DNA of 64,000 bases, from the NCBI GenBank assembly GCA_029747015.1, contig JAKOGI010000005.1:2690191-2754190 (forward strand), given 5' to 3'. The DNA is from Carnegiea gigantea (taxonomy: Eukaryota > Streptophyta > Magnoliopsida > Caryophyllales > Cactaceae). Of this stretch, positions 1-12,225 are shown piece after piece. The translations under genes were made by a program, and so were the position numbers. Positions within the stretch are counted from its first letter, which is position 1. Each line of letters begins with the position of its first letter. Below the pieces are notes generated by a model, which did not search any database, was not told the DNA's origin, and was given only the letters and a program-made list of their open reading frames with translations.

Positions 1-1254
1 GGCTCAGCTCTCACTTTTTGGAATTCTAGATCCATGATCTGTGATTGATATTTACTTTGTGAGCTCTTTCCTAATACATATCCACGAAGTACATACTGGA
101 TAAGCGTACTTCCATGTGAAGGTGGATTCTAGGAGGAAGCTGATCCAAAATTTAAGTGATCAATATCAGGTGGTCAAACAATTATCTTTAAAGAAGGATT
201 TTATGCTAATTAAGTCGAGTACATGGGCACAAGAGAAGCAATTAGTCTTCTCTCTCATGGCTAAGGAATTTGTCCCAACCCATAATGAGTTTTGTAAAAC
301 AAATTGAGCAAGAGCCAAAAGTGCTTACATATACGTGCATTATGCAGCCTATTAATCCCTAGCGAGCACATAAATGATTCCTGCAAAATTGCATCATAGA
401 ATAGCTCATGTAGACTATGAACTCTGGGATATAAGCACTGAGAACATTGAATTGAAATGAATTGAAATTTATAGTCCATGGCCATACATAGCTAAAGCAA
501 TACGCACTTATGCAAAATGCATGATTATGAATATTGACAAATTTTACTCAATATATCATTTAATAGAAAGGAGGTATATTTAGACCATTCCTATCTTGTC
601 GGATCATTCTTCAGAATCCTATAGATGCCCGTGGATTAACATACTTGAAGACATAGCGACAATAGTCGTCAATTTGTGAAGTTTTACAGTTCATGAACGC
701 AGGTTATAGTCTAATAGGACATAACAACATGAATTGACATAGCAATTGAAATGTAAATAAGATAGCAGTAGATTCCCAGCTTGTACATCACCAAGTCAAG
801 CTCTTATGATCAATTCTTCGCCTTGACCCCATTAGGCCAAAACCAAACTAATTATATATGGATGTCCAAAAAGAATCGCATACAAATAGGACACAGGTTC
901 AGTAGCCAGGGGTGGTAGTTTTGGGGGGGGTGTTTGGGGGGGGGGAGATTATGAAGTTAGCAAAAACAGTTAAAGACAATATAATGTGGATACCACCATA
1001 TAGCATTTAATACTAATCACTATGTCAACAATAGTTTACTTAGATGGTGTAAGATTCTCATGCACTTGATGTATTAGTCATGACATTATTCGTAACCATG
1101 CGCAAAACAATAACAAGAGTTCATACCAGGCACATTAGCACTCCCAAGAAACAGTTGATATAGAACTAGAAATTTAACAGTAATAGCAGAGATTTACGCA
1201 ATCAAGTGCTTTTGTCGTGACCTCTAGCAAAGTCCATTCTTGGATCTTCACTCT
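1..1254. other. AT-rich intergenic DNA, nothing recognised
   Basis: No open frame here resembles a family I know. Short open stretches, such as 116-307, lack recognisable motifs. Two G-homopolymer runs lie around 921-947. The segment is downstream of the decayed F-box gene on the minus strand. Confidence 0.5.
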
Positions 1255-2439
1255 CTAGCCTGACCTGCAACTGGTTTGGTTAGGGCAACAATTCGCTCCA
1301 AGCCAAGCTCTCCACATAAATTCTAATGTAAGTTGTACTATGACTATGGGAACCATCTCACGGGTGTTGTAGCTATATGATACCACTCCATATATAACTA
1401 ATGAATAGATTTTGACATTGCTCTCTTTGAAGAAAATAGCATTGCTAATGTGCAAAACCTTCAAAAAAATTGAACAACTCTTCCATGGATTCCGAATCAA
1501 ATGCTTTATTCCAACCTGAATAAACTTTTTCAGAATAGGAACCAGAATCCAGGTGCGATTGTTAGAGATAATCACTACTGCAACAAGACCATCAACCACC
1601 ACAAGGAATTTCACCCTCTTGTGTTCAATGCTTTCCTCTCTATTTCTTGAATTTCGAGGCACGAATTCCTATTAATTCCTTAGGTTGATTGAAACCATTT
1701 CTATGAAGTAATGTATATGGTCAACATATGAGTAAGAACCCTCAATCTAGAAGATATATCCATCTAAACAAACCTTGTGCCCAAAATACCAGATACCAGG
1801 ATCAATTTCAACCTCAGACCTAACCTACGGCCCATCTTTGACATTATGGACCTCAAAAATCATACTATATTCAGCACCAATAATCGAATGCCTAGGTGTC
1901 ACAACCTTACAATCATCACTCTTCGGATTATAACCCACCCCAATTCTGCCCAACCCTTGAGGCATTGAAAGGCAGGGGATTGAAGGATAACCATGAATTT
2001 TCTAATCAATAAATTACACAAGATAATCTCAATAGATTCCCCCTTTTTTTTGCAAAGGGAATGTAAACTTGTCCAACAACAAGAAGAACAAATAACCCAT
2101 TTACACAATTGACCCACTACTACCTCAAAAGTAAAACCCTAATCAATGGGCGTTTCAAATTTTGCAGTTTCAATCAATTGGTGGCCACAAAGGTCATAGA
2201 TAGCGTCCCCTAAAGCAGACCTAGATCCACAGGACATTCAACGAGTATCAAACGAGTACCATTCATTCCATGATACTTGGAATTGAAGGGTTCCAAGTGA
2301 AGATGAGCAAATTTCGGGAAATCTGTAAGATGAAGAAATTCTTTGCAATGGAATTGGGAGAGCAACGTTCTAACTGGGATGGGGTGAAAATCAATATCAA
2401 CAAATCCAGTGTCAGAGGATCTGGCATTTTCTCTCTCAT
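1255..2439 (-). pseudogene. Decayed F-box / F-box-associated (FBA) gene
   Basis: Read on the minus strand from an ATG at 2439, the order of pieces matches a plant F-box protein with an F-box-associated domain. First comes an F-box start (MPDPLTLDLL). A frameshift follows, then PVRTLLSQFHCKEF with FPKFAHLHLE, the usual end of an F-box. Next come blocks resembling the FBA propeller: ALGDAIYDL, RKFMVIPSIPCLSMP and GRIGVGYNPKSDDCKVV. The last part, about 1255-1662, is an open frame of 135 codons containing FFKESNVKIY. Pieces lie in different frames with in-frame stops, for example near 2135 and 1830, so no intact protein is possible. Living members act as SCF ubiquitin-ligase substrate receptors. 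This identification rests on recalled family patterns; the reading frame changes are directly visible. Confidence 0.75.
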
Positions 2440-3376
2440 TGTAGGTTCATTTCAAATCGTGAAGAGAAAAAAAAGGGGGGGGGGAGCGTGCTTGGGCTTC
2501 CCGCTCATACAACTACAGTTGGCGAATGGTAGTTATGAAAGGCCCACATTCTTAACCACCAATATTGGTAGATTAATTCCAGACCAATTTCTTTTCTCGT
2601 TTTGGGGGAGATTTTCCTAGTTTTAGAAAATAATAAGTGGGTTTCATGGTCTCATTGGATTATTTTTCTTTTTCAATATAAAAGGAACATCAACTACTAA
2701 AATATTTTTAAAAAATTTAAAAATAAATTATGTATTCCTCAGGAACACATTCTTCTTTGAAGGAACCATCAGTTGTACAATTATAATATCCTAAAGAATA
2801 ATCTCAAAGAGAGGAATCACTCAAATCAAGTTGCACATGCACCTTCTGTAGATGACACATCCAGGAAATTTTTGAGTACTTGTAATAAGTTGAAAAGTGC
2901 AAGCCCTACGTTTGACTCCCTCACTTCCCAACAGTCTTCCGTACGTGGGACCTTCGAGCAATATTTTGGGGTTTGGCTTATCGATGTTGCACTCTCTCCT
3001 TGGTGATATTTGGCGAACAGATTGTGTCTACCTCTTTACATATATTTTCTCCTTTTTAGACTTTAGTTCAGTGCAGGTTGAGTTTTGTGGATCTCTGCTC
3101 AGCTTATTAGTATAATCTTTTGTTGTTGATGATATGTTTCAGCAACAATGATTCGTAAACTTAGATCAAGTTATTCTTTTCAACTTATTATAAGTAATTT
3201 ACTATTGATGATTGCTAATAAGTGTTGATCAATATTAATGAGTACCGATCAGGGCTAAAATTGTAAGTATGAAATATGATTGAGTGCTAGCGGATAAGTG
3301 TTGATCAATACTGATTCAACATTAAATGCCAAATGATAAACACATGATAAATTGAAGAGAACATGTCCTATCTTGT
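2440..3376. other. Intergenic, no feature recognised
   Basis: AT-rich sequence upstream (5') of the decayed F-box gene. A G-run lies at about 2476-2485. Small open frames at 2773-3115 show no known motif. Confidence 0.5.
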
Positions 3377-3381
3377 ATTGG

Positions 3382-4749
3382 TGTTAGGCGATAGTTTGTC
3401 GCATTTTACATGCCCTTTTCACCTAATTTTAGCTCGTATAATAACGTAATCTTTAGAGTTTTTCTTGTTTTATTAAGTATTCTTTGAGATTTTTACTTGT
3501 TTTGTTTATTCTTGTAGGTAATAAGTTGAACCAAGTAAATATCGCGAAAAAGGATCAAAACAGGTGAAAAGGCGAAAAAACGGGAGCCAGCCAGGGTAGC
3601 CGGCCGGCAAGGTGGCACGGCCGTGCCACATGGCACGGTGCAACCGTGCCACTTAGGCACGGTCGTGCCCCCTTGTTTCCTTCGGTTCTTCGCGACCCGC
3701 CTCGTCTTCTATTTAATTCTCTTTTCTCGACCTTGTTCGGGGGCTTCTTCTTCCTTTTCCTTAGAGTAGTTTAGTTTAGGTTTTTAGCCAATAAAAAACC
3801 CCTTTGAAGGGATTAGATTAGGATTTTAGTGCTATTAATTTGAGATTCAAGCTTGTGGATTCCAAGTTCGTTCATCCAATTCAAGTATAAGTCTTCTTCG
3901 CTCTCTCTTATTATTCAATTTTGTTCTTGCTTAATCTTATTAGTTTAGATTGTATTAGTTTAAGTATTTAGTTTTGATTGTTAATTCATGTTTTATTTGG
4001 TTGTTAGATTTCATTCTCTTTCCTTCAGTTCATGTTTATTATGTTCTTTGTTAGTTTAGGTTTAGGTTTAGGTTTTTGTATTTTGTTAATGATTAGTTGT
4101 TAGAATTTGTGTTGACTTGGATTGTGATTAGCTTCTTGATGGCTAATTAGTCTTGTATTTAGCCTAACCATACCCAATCTATGCCTAGAACCTAGAGGTT
4201 TTCCTCATGCCTGCCAAGTGTTCGATGAAATACTTGAGAGAGCTTTCATCCATATTTTTGGGCGATTGACTTATGTTGAGAGGTGAGGTCAATTACCTAG
4301 TGTGGGAGAGGGAACAACCGAGTTCGAGACATGAAAATAGTATTCGAATCGAGTTAGGTCCGGGGTTGCTAGTTTTGTAGTCTAATTGGGTTAACCCCAT
4401 GAAAATAGGTGGTTAGGCTAATTAGATTAGCTCATGACCCTTGAGAGAGGACTTGGGTGGTCTTTGATGGTGCAACCGATAATCTCTAGTTCGTGATATA
4501 GTTTGGGTAGGTTAGGACTCGTCTTGATTAGTTGGTTCGTCCATTGGTCAAAGCACAACTCCAAGTCGCTTTTTCTATGTTTGTTAGCGTAGTTTAGTTT
4601 TCCCTCCTTCGCCTTTGATCTCGCCTAGATTGATACGCTCTAGTGAATTCTGATAGTTGGAAACACAATTTCCTGCGGACGACACCCCAAGTACTCAACG
4701 ATATACCTTGCACTTTGGGTTTATAAATATTAAAACTTTTTCTGCAACA
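3382..4749. mobile_element. Solo LTR of an LTR retrotransposon
   Basis: The 1,368-bp unit begins TGTTAGGCG and ends TCTGCAACA, so it has the short TGTT...AACA inverted termini of an LTR. It is flanked by the same five bases, ATTGG, at 3377-3381 and 4750-4754. That is the 5-bp target duplication left by an integrase. There is no primer-binding site, gag-pol or second LTR between the duplications, so it is a solo LTR produced by recombination between two LTRs. GC-rich hairpin blocks lie inside at 3612-3669, and a run of TTTAGG units lies near 4046-4072. The superfamily (Copia or Gypsy) cannot be told from the LTR alone. Confidence 0.85.
3612..3669. repeat. Three consecutive GGCACGG-type hairpins in the solo LTR
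   Basis: A perfect 18-bp palindrome, GTGGCACGGCCGTGCCAC, sits at 3612-3629. A second hairpin with 9-bp arms (TGGCACGGT / ACCGTGCCA) and a 3-base loop follows at 3631-3651. A third, GGCACG-GT-CGTGCC, is at 3656-3669. The block is strongly GC-rich against an AT-rich background. Confidence 0.85.
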
Positions 4750-5909
4750 ATTGGTTTGACGCTTATTTTACTAAGGGTCTGAAATTGAATGGAGTTGGGT
4801 CAAGTTTGCGTAATATGTTGGCTAATGACTATATTCAGGCCATTGAGTTGGTTCATATCCATGGTTGGGCTAATAACCACCCCTCTTTAAGAAATGATTG
4901 AACATATATCTATTTTATTAACTAATATTCTTGAAAAAAAAAAAAACTCTAACAAGAAAATTTTCTTAAGCAATAACTTTATCATCTTTTTCAAAAAAAA
5001 AGGAAGGAAAAATATTATATAAGTTAGCAAATGAACAACCAACAATGTGTTTGCAATAATTTAGGATTGGGGCCACCTGCTCAAATCAAATTAGTGCAAA
5101 AAATTAGGGTGTCAAATTGAGAATGGCTTACAAGAAAGAGACTTTTATCATTATCAAATTGTTGTTGAATTTTGGTGGATTTTGAGCGTTCACATGTCAA
5201 ATGTAGCAAAGTTTTCCATGGCAAAGGACAATAACTCAGTAAGCACTGTTTTTTATTGTGTACTACAATCCATCCCTTTTAGGTGTTGCATGATTACATG
5301 GATGGCTCACCTATACTTGACCGAAGTTTAATTTTTAGATGATCGAGCCACTTATTATTGGCTGTGTGGGCTTGTAGCTGCCGCTGGATGCTCATATGGA
5401 TGGTTAAGACCTTAGGCATTAAGAAAGGAATGTCTCCACTATTGTATTTGTATGCATGAAAAATACACCGCAAAATTATTTAATTGCTATGTTATGTGAT
5501 AAATACAAAGACTTTTAAAAAAAATCTACATTCTGTGAGTAATGAAAAAGACCACACCTATACAAATCAAATCGTCCCCTAAAAAATCTATTGTATGTCC
5601 TTGAAGAGCGAATAATGTAAAGACAACAAAAAGATTAACCATGCTTGTAATGTCATCAAATTTGACCATAGTCGATAAATTTGAGCAAAGAATTATGATT
5701 TTTGTCGGATTCATAAAGAAGATAATTTAAACAGATTCTTTACCAACATAATTGCTTAATTTTCTTATTTTTTTCTTTTCTTTTTTTTTTTAAAGAAAAA
5801 GGCTTATGAACTTAGTGATAGTTATAATTTCTGTACGTTTGGTAACGGGCTGCACACTCAATTCTCCTACCACTGCTGGTGCTTGTGATGCTCAACTTTC
5901 TCGACACTA

Positions 5910-5911
<2 letters not shown>

Positions 5912-5950
<39 letters not shown>

Positions 5951-5992
5951 TATATATATATTATATATTATATATATATATATATATATATT
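5912..5992. repeat. (TA)n microsatellite
   Basis: Nearly uninterrupted TA dinucleotides with a few single-base breaks. The neighbouring tract at 6049-6124 is similar. Confidence 0.95.
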
Positions 5993-6048
5993 GTAGAATG
6001 TCAATTAATTCAATTGACGAAGTTTTTATGAGCTGTTACTAGAGAGAT

Positions 6049-6065
6049 TATATATATATGTATAT

Positions 6066-6116
<51 letters not shown>

Positions 6117-6124
6117 ATATATAT
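6049..6124. repeat. (TA)n microsatellite, second tract
   Basis: TA dinucleotides with short interruptions, about 56 bp after the first tract. Confidence 0.95.
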
Positions 6125-7859
6125 GATAATATCAGATAATTAATGATTGTACTAAACTGATACAGTTTTCCACGTTGGTTTTATTTATATTAATTTTTAT
6201 ATATAGCCTTCTGTTCTCATCAAAATCTTCACATATAGTGTTTTCTGCATCATTGGTTAAACCAATAAAGTTTGAGATGGTTAAAAAACATTATCAACCG
6301 TAGAGACCTCATCACCAATAATCCCTTCAGCACGAGAGTTGATAATCGAGATTCGAGGGCTATCTAATTAAGCACTTTGAATCTTCAATTAGTATGGCAA
6401 GAAGCAGAAGGGTCAGGATGAATATTGCTGCATGAAATTATAATAAAATTTCTAAAATCGACATCGTCAGCATCTCAACCAAACTTACATAACTATAATT
6501 AAGTAAATTTGATCCTTTTTTTCATTTTTAAGAAATCCAAAAACTTCAAACCATTAATTTTAGAGGTACTAAAGTGTCTCCTAATTAATTACCTGAAATT
6601 AATACATTAATTAATTTTAATAAAATATTTAAAAATTAAAACACATAACTTTTTAATAAATATAATTATAAATGAAAAAGTTAAGAACTAAGACAGTCTT
6701 AACTTGTAAAAAAATCAACTCTATACTATTTGACAAATTTTCTATATAAATAAAAGTAAATAAATAGTGTAATTTTTAAAATATGTTATCAAAGAATTAG
6801 ATTTGAATCTTGCATATGTTAATATTTGCATCTCCTCCTCCCCCCAAAAAAATAAAAAATATTCACAATTTCCTAACTCGAACTGACCAAACTGGACACC
6901 TCCACAAGTGAGTAGTCAATATTATGGCCAATACAATATTAACTTAGTGGTAAAGACTCAAATCTAGATACAGTATACATTCTAATCTTTCAAATTTCAT
7001 TCTTCGACATATGATTGTAATTATGTATATATTTTTTTGGTCTTGAATATTTCATTTAACTGTAGTCGAGTAATTATTAACCAAATAAATAGTAGCACTT
7101 TTCGATCACATATTTTCTCTATTAACGAGCTTTGAATTCGAGATCTGACTTTAAAAAAATAAATATCAAACCGCTTGAACCAATGTATATTGATATTGTA
7201 ATTATTATATTATATATGGTACTTATAATAAACTCGATAAATGCAAAACTTATATCATATTTCTAGAGATATAAAACCTTACTAACTATATTAATATCAT
7301 ATATTAAAAATTATCTATATAATAAATAAATATTTAAAAAATATATACATGATAAAGGAGCATATAACCTTTCGGTGTATGATATACATTACGCGACGTG
7401 TGGTGTGACACATCGAACTCAGCCACGGAGCATTCCACGTTTGACCCCTTCACACTTTCTTTTCGGCCCACATTCTAACGCGATTTCTGGACCCCACATC
7501 CCTCTGAAGAATCCCAACGCCCTCCCCTTCTCTGTTTTTCCCTGGCAATTTCGCCCTCCCTTCGTTGCCTGCAAACAAAAAGAAACGATATTTATACTTG
7601 AAGATTGTATTTTACTAGTACCTAATAAGAAATCTTCCTGGACAAGGTTGCCGGAAAAAGATTTTGTCGAGTTTGAAGGCATGGTATGTGAGTGACGGTT
7701 AAAGTGGGAGTTCTTGAGCTGATCATTGCCGAATTCGAAGAAGAACTTGGTTGGGTTTACTGGGCATCAGCCTGATTTAGATGGTTGTTATTTGCTTCAA
7801 AGAAGCTGGGGGTTTGATTTTGGTGTTGTTTCGTTTTTGGCCACTTTGTGTTCGAAGAA

Positions 7860-10800
7860 ATGTCGCAGAAGAGAGACCCGGATGAGTGCAGCAGTGAAAA
7901 GAATTTGGAGGGCAATCAAAGCCCAGATGATAAACGCAGGAGAATTCTCCGTTCTTTTAGAAGGTGTTTTCCCCCCTTCCTTATCTTGCCTCATCTTCTC
8001 TTATTTTGGTATGAATATGAATTCTTGGGTGGAATTAGGCTGTGGGTATCATTCAGAGATTACGGAAGAAGATTGATACTTGTTTGAGGCAAAGACAAAA
8101 TGGTTGTTTCATTTGACCCTATTATCATGCTGTTTGATGCTATCCTTGATTGTTCATTTTTGGCTGGATTAGATATTGGTATCCATTCAACAGCTCGATG
8201 AGCTAGTCTCTGTTTTCCTTTTTTTAATCACAACTCGATGACCTAGTCTCTGATTTCCTTTTTTTAAATCACAACTCGATGAGCTAGTCCTACTTTATGC
8301 TTCTAGCCTTCCATCCAAATTTGTGGGTGTTGTTATTGTCTGTTTGCTTCGAGGCGAATTGGATGGTAATTATGGCTTCATTTCGTAAAACGCATAACTA
8401 ATATGAGGATAGGTGGACCAGGAGGTTCTCTCTCTCTCTCTCTCTCTCTCCCCCCCTCTCTGTGGGTGGGGTGGGGGGTTGCTGTTCATCGGAAAATGAG
8501 TTAAATGGACTAAGGCCCTGTTCTATTTTGTGTTTTAGATAGATAGATAGCTGTAAGGAACTGTAAGAAGATGTAAAGAATTGTAAGGAGATGTAAGGAG
8601 TTGTAAGAAGATGTAAGAAGCTGTAAGGAGCTGCAAGGATGGATGTAAGGAGCTGTTGAATTATTGAAGAGTTGTATAGCATAATTTGTTTTATAATGAA
8701 CGTTTTAGATCAAAAATAATAATATTAAAATAATATACTTATTAAAAATAAACAAGTAATTAAGTTAATTATACAATAATAAAATGTATTAATTCCCATA
8801 AATTTGGTGAATAAAATTTCATCCAAGATTTTTTATATGAATATTAGTTTGATCGAATAAGCAAAGTATAACCAAAAAAACAAAAGCAAAGTATAACAAA
8901 AAAAAACAAATTTTTTTGACAAAATTGAATACAACTCTTCAAATAAATTTCTATTTTAAGTAAATCATTTTAAATATAAATAAATGTATGGTCATCTATA
9001 ATAATATATATTTCATGTCGAAACTCAAATATTTACGTTGTTATATTATGTTTTTATGTTTATTTAAATGTTGTGTTCATAAGATATTTGTAAATTTTGT
9101 GTGTTGGTAGTATCATTAAAAAATATACATATTTCTGTAATTAAAATAAATGCATGTTATAGAAAATCCATGAGATGTAAGGAGATGTAAAAAGATGTAA
9201 GGAAATGTAAGAAGCTGTAAGGAGATGTAAACTTTTAGCTAAATTCTAAAAAATGCGAAATAGAACAGGGCCTAAATAATTTAGAGAACTAGTAGCAATA
9301 TAGTTGAGTGGAAGTGATGGGAGGGGAGTCCGGAGAAAACAAGGTTACTTATTTTTGTCTTCTGGGAGATAGTGGACTATTAGTCAGATGATTGTGGAGA
9401 TAAAAAGAGGTGTACTCATTAAAAAGTCTTCCCTTCACCCCGCTCACCTTCACTTTGGGGTGACTAAACATTGATATGATGATGGTGATAGGGAAAGGTT
9501 TTAGTCCTCCTCCTGTGACCTATTCCCTTGATTTAATTTCCTTAGACAAGTTTCAGATGGGCTAACTAACCAGTCGTCTCTTTATTTTTTCTTTACCCCC
9601 TCATTTTATTTTTAAACAAGTTCACAGGGCCTAGTTGAAAATTCTCTCAACCAAATGTCAAAAGAAGAGACAGTTTTCCTATAGTGAGAGGTTTCATTTC
9701 TGTACTTAACGATCATCACTTTTTCCTCATGTAAACTATAAGTGATTGCCAGAGAGTCTCAAGTCTCAGAAAAGTGGATTGCACTGATTTGACTCTGGGA
9801 ACTGCTATTTACACTTCTTAGGAGTTTTCTTCGACCCAGGGTAGATGAGGAATTGAGGGCAAATTCTCATATGTGGGCCCGGCAGGAGTTGGGGGAAGCT
9901 AGATGCAAGTTCCAAAGAATGAAAAGGGAACATCCATTTTCCTGCAGCTAACAAGGTTATTTATAGGGAGCCATGGCTCATATGATGAATCGATGATTGA
10001 CCGTGCGCAACATGTAGACATTGTCAGTTTAATGGCAGTGCTGTCAACACTGCTGCTTGCTAATGTCTGTCAGGAATTAGTACCTGAAATTTTCCATAAT
10101 CTTAAATATCTTTTTTTAGGGGGGAAGGGGGTGCAGGGGGTGTGTATTTGTGAATATTAGCGGACAAATTTCTGATCATGTTTTCCATTTGGACAATACA
10201 GTGTGGTCTTGGAGGTGATAACACAAATGAGGTTCCAGAGGATCCAGCAAGCATTGGAGCCTATGCTTCGTAAAGTTGTAAGTGTATCGGAAATGTTGTA
10301 TATGTTTTCGCCTCTGCCTTTGTCTTCTTTTTGTTCCCTTTTGTAGGTCGGGGGTGGGGGTGGAGGACATATTATTGAGATCTAAAATCTTGGAGCTGAT
10401 ATATTTATCACATGCGCATGAGTGAGCTCGAGGTTCTTCTGGCTTATTTCTGTATAGTTGTCTTTTTGGTTCTCCTTTGGTGTGTCTTATCAAGGGCACT
10501 GAAGTATGGCCTCTTTATTCGCTAACTCACGTGGAAATGAGGCCAGTTCATTCACAGTTTATGTTAATAAATGTTATGCAATCATATGCATTTTGTGTCA
10601 GTCATGTGGCCGAGGAATGTGTTTTTCTGATAATGTGGCAGAAGGAATGAATAGGCATTATGGGGTTGTGCAAAGCAACATAATGCTTTTTCCTTTTTCA
10701 ATGTTGTGCGGTGCCATGCTCATGTATGGGAATAATTTTTGATCATGTGCCCCTTGAGTTGGTATAGAATTCTCGCCAACACAAGTACATGATTTTGGGT

Positions 10801-12060
10801 CTACATGACAAAAATTTATGTTTAATTTTTGAACATATATATAATACGGAATTTTAGTGGAGAGTGTTTTTTTATATGCAAGTATATTGATGTACTTCAT
10901 CAATATAGAGCTAGAAACTGATGCCATTGATTCACGTGGAAACTATACTTGAGCCATCTTGAAGAAGAACCAGAGAAGCAATCGTGTGACTCTCAGGGTT
11001 CTGGGTATGTTCTAAGTTTACTCTGAAGTTTTAAGTGTGGCTATATCCTACTGTTGTCTTTTGCCATTAAATCATCTAGTAGTATTTTGACTTCTCAGGT
11101 ACATTCCAAGATGTTTCAGGGGGCTCTTGGTCATTCAGTTAGTTGTCCTTATCAATCTCATTGCTGATGATGTTTAAAAGAAGACCAGCGACTTATGGAA
11201 TTTTGCCCCTTCTTCTAGGTCAAAGAAGAAGTAGAATCAGCAGTAAGGAAGCATGGGATATGTTTTACACAGTGAGGAACTAATCATTCTTGACTTATTC
11301 ATTGGCTAAAATTTGGCCGTCAAATTTTTGAAACTGTTAAAAGTTGAGAATCACAATCTTACTGTAGTCCCTTCATATTTCCCATAGGCATTGCGAAGAC
11401 GATGTGTTTCCTTCAGAACCAAGAAGCTTGCGACTGAAGTTCTTGAGTCCAATCTCTCTTCCAGTGTTTACTGGAACTCGAATTGAAGGCGAAGATGGCT
11501 CTGCAATTAAAGTGGCTTTGGTAGATGCTTTTACAGGTGTAGTTGTCCAATATGCTCCTGAATCCTCTGCCAAGGTGGAAGTAGTAGTACTTGAAGGAGA
11601 CTTTGATGGTGATAATGTAGAAAACTGGACGCTAGAGGAATTTAAAAACAACATCGTCAAACAGAGGGAGGGAAAGAAACCTCTTCTTACAGGAGATGTG
11701 TATTTCTGCCTTAAAGAGGGTGTCGGTTCTGTCGGTGAAGTTTATTTTACCGATAACTCAAGCTGGACAAGGAGCCGTAGATTCAAACTAGGTGCTAGAG
11801 TGGTTGGAAACTGTGATGGAGACAGGATTAAAGAAGCAAAGACAGAATCCTTCATTGTTAGGGATCATCGTGGAGAGTGTGAGTACCCTGAGCTTATGAA
11901 TCCTTGTTACTAATATGAGTCAAATAAATACCTGAACGTTTGTCCTAGGGAGTCATGTAGAACATTTGGAATGGAGAACAGTAAATACTTTTGAAAATTG
12001 GCAATACATAAGAGTTAACAACACGCATTCCTATGCTGGCACTACCGAGAATTTATGTTA

Positions 12061-12126
<66 letters not shown>

Positions 12127-12180
12127 GTACATACGTATATATATATACATATGTATGTATATATACGTGTATATATATAC

Positions 12181-12225
<45 letters not shown>

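Larger units (their letters stand above)
4755..7380. other. AT-rich intergenic DNA with TA microsatellites
   Basis: No gene is recognised. The segment holds two long TA tracts (5912-5992, 6049-6124), poly-A/T tracts and small open frames without family signatures. About 7280-7360 resembles 58770-58835 (ATATTAAAAATT.TCTA words), hinting at an old dispersed repeat. Confidence 0.5.

Noticed and set aside
2686..2760. Short inverted repeat around AGGAACA
   Set aside because: Arms are too short and AT-rich to distinguish from chance; no target duplication found.
4046..4075. Interstitial telomere repeat
   Set aside because: The units are TTTAGG, not the plant TTTAGGG, only about four copies, and lie within the solo LTR.
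6930..7030. SINE based on TTAGTGG and CTCAAATCTAG
   Set aside because: The boxes are too degenerate, and no tail or duplication is visible.
7375..7695. Small protein gene upstream of CBP60
   Set aside because: It overlaps the probable promoter/5' leader of CBP60, shows no known motif, and has an equally open antisense frame.
8398..8682. Minus-strand 94-codon frame
   Set aside because: It is the translation of the CT microsatellite and the MITE decamer array.
11879..11913. CBP60 ending with [11 protein letters not shown]
   Set aside because: This is intronic read-through after the GTGAGT donor; the family continues HRGELYKKH after splicing.
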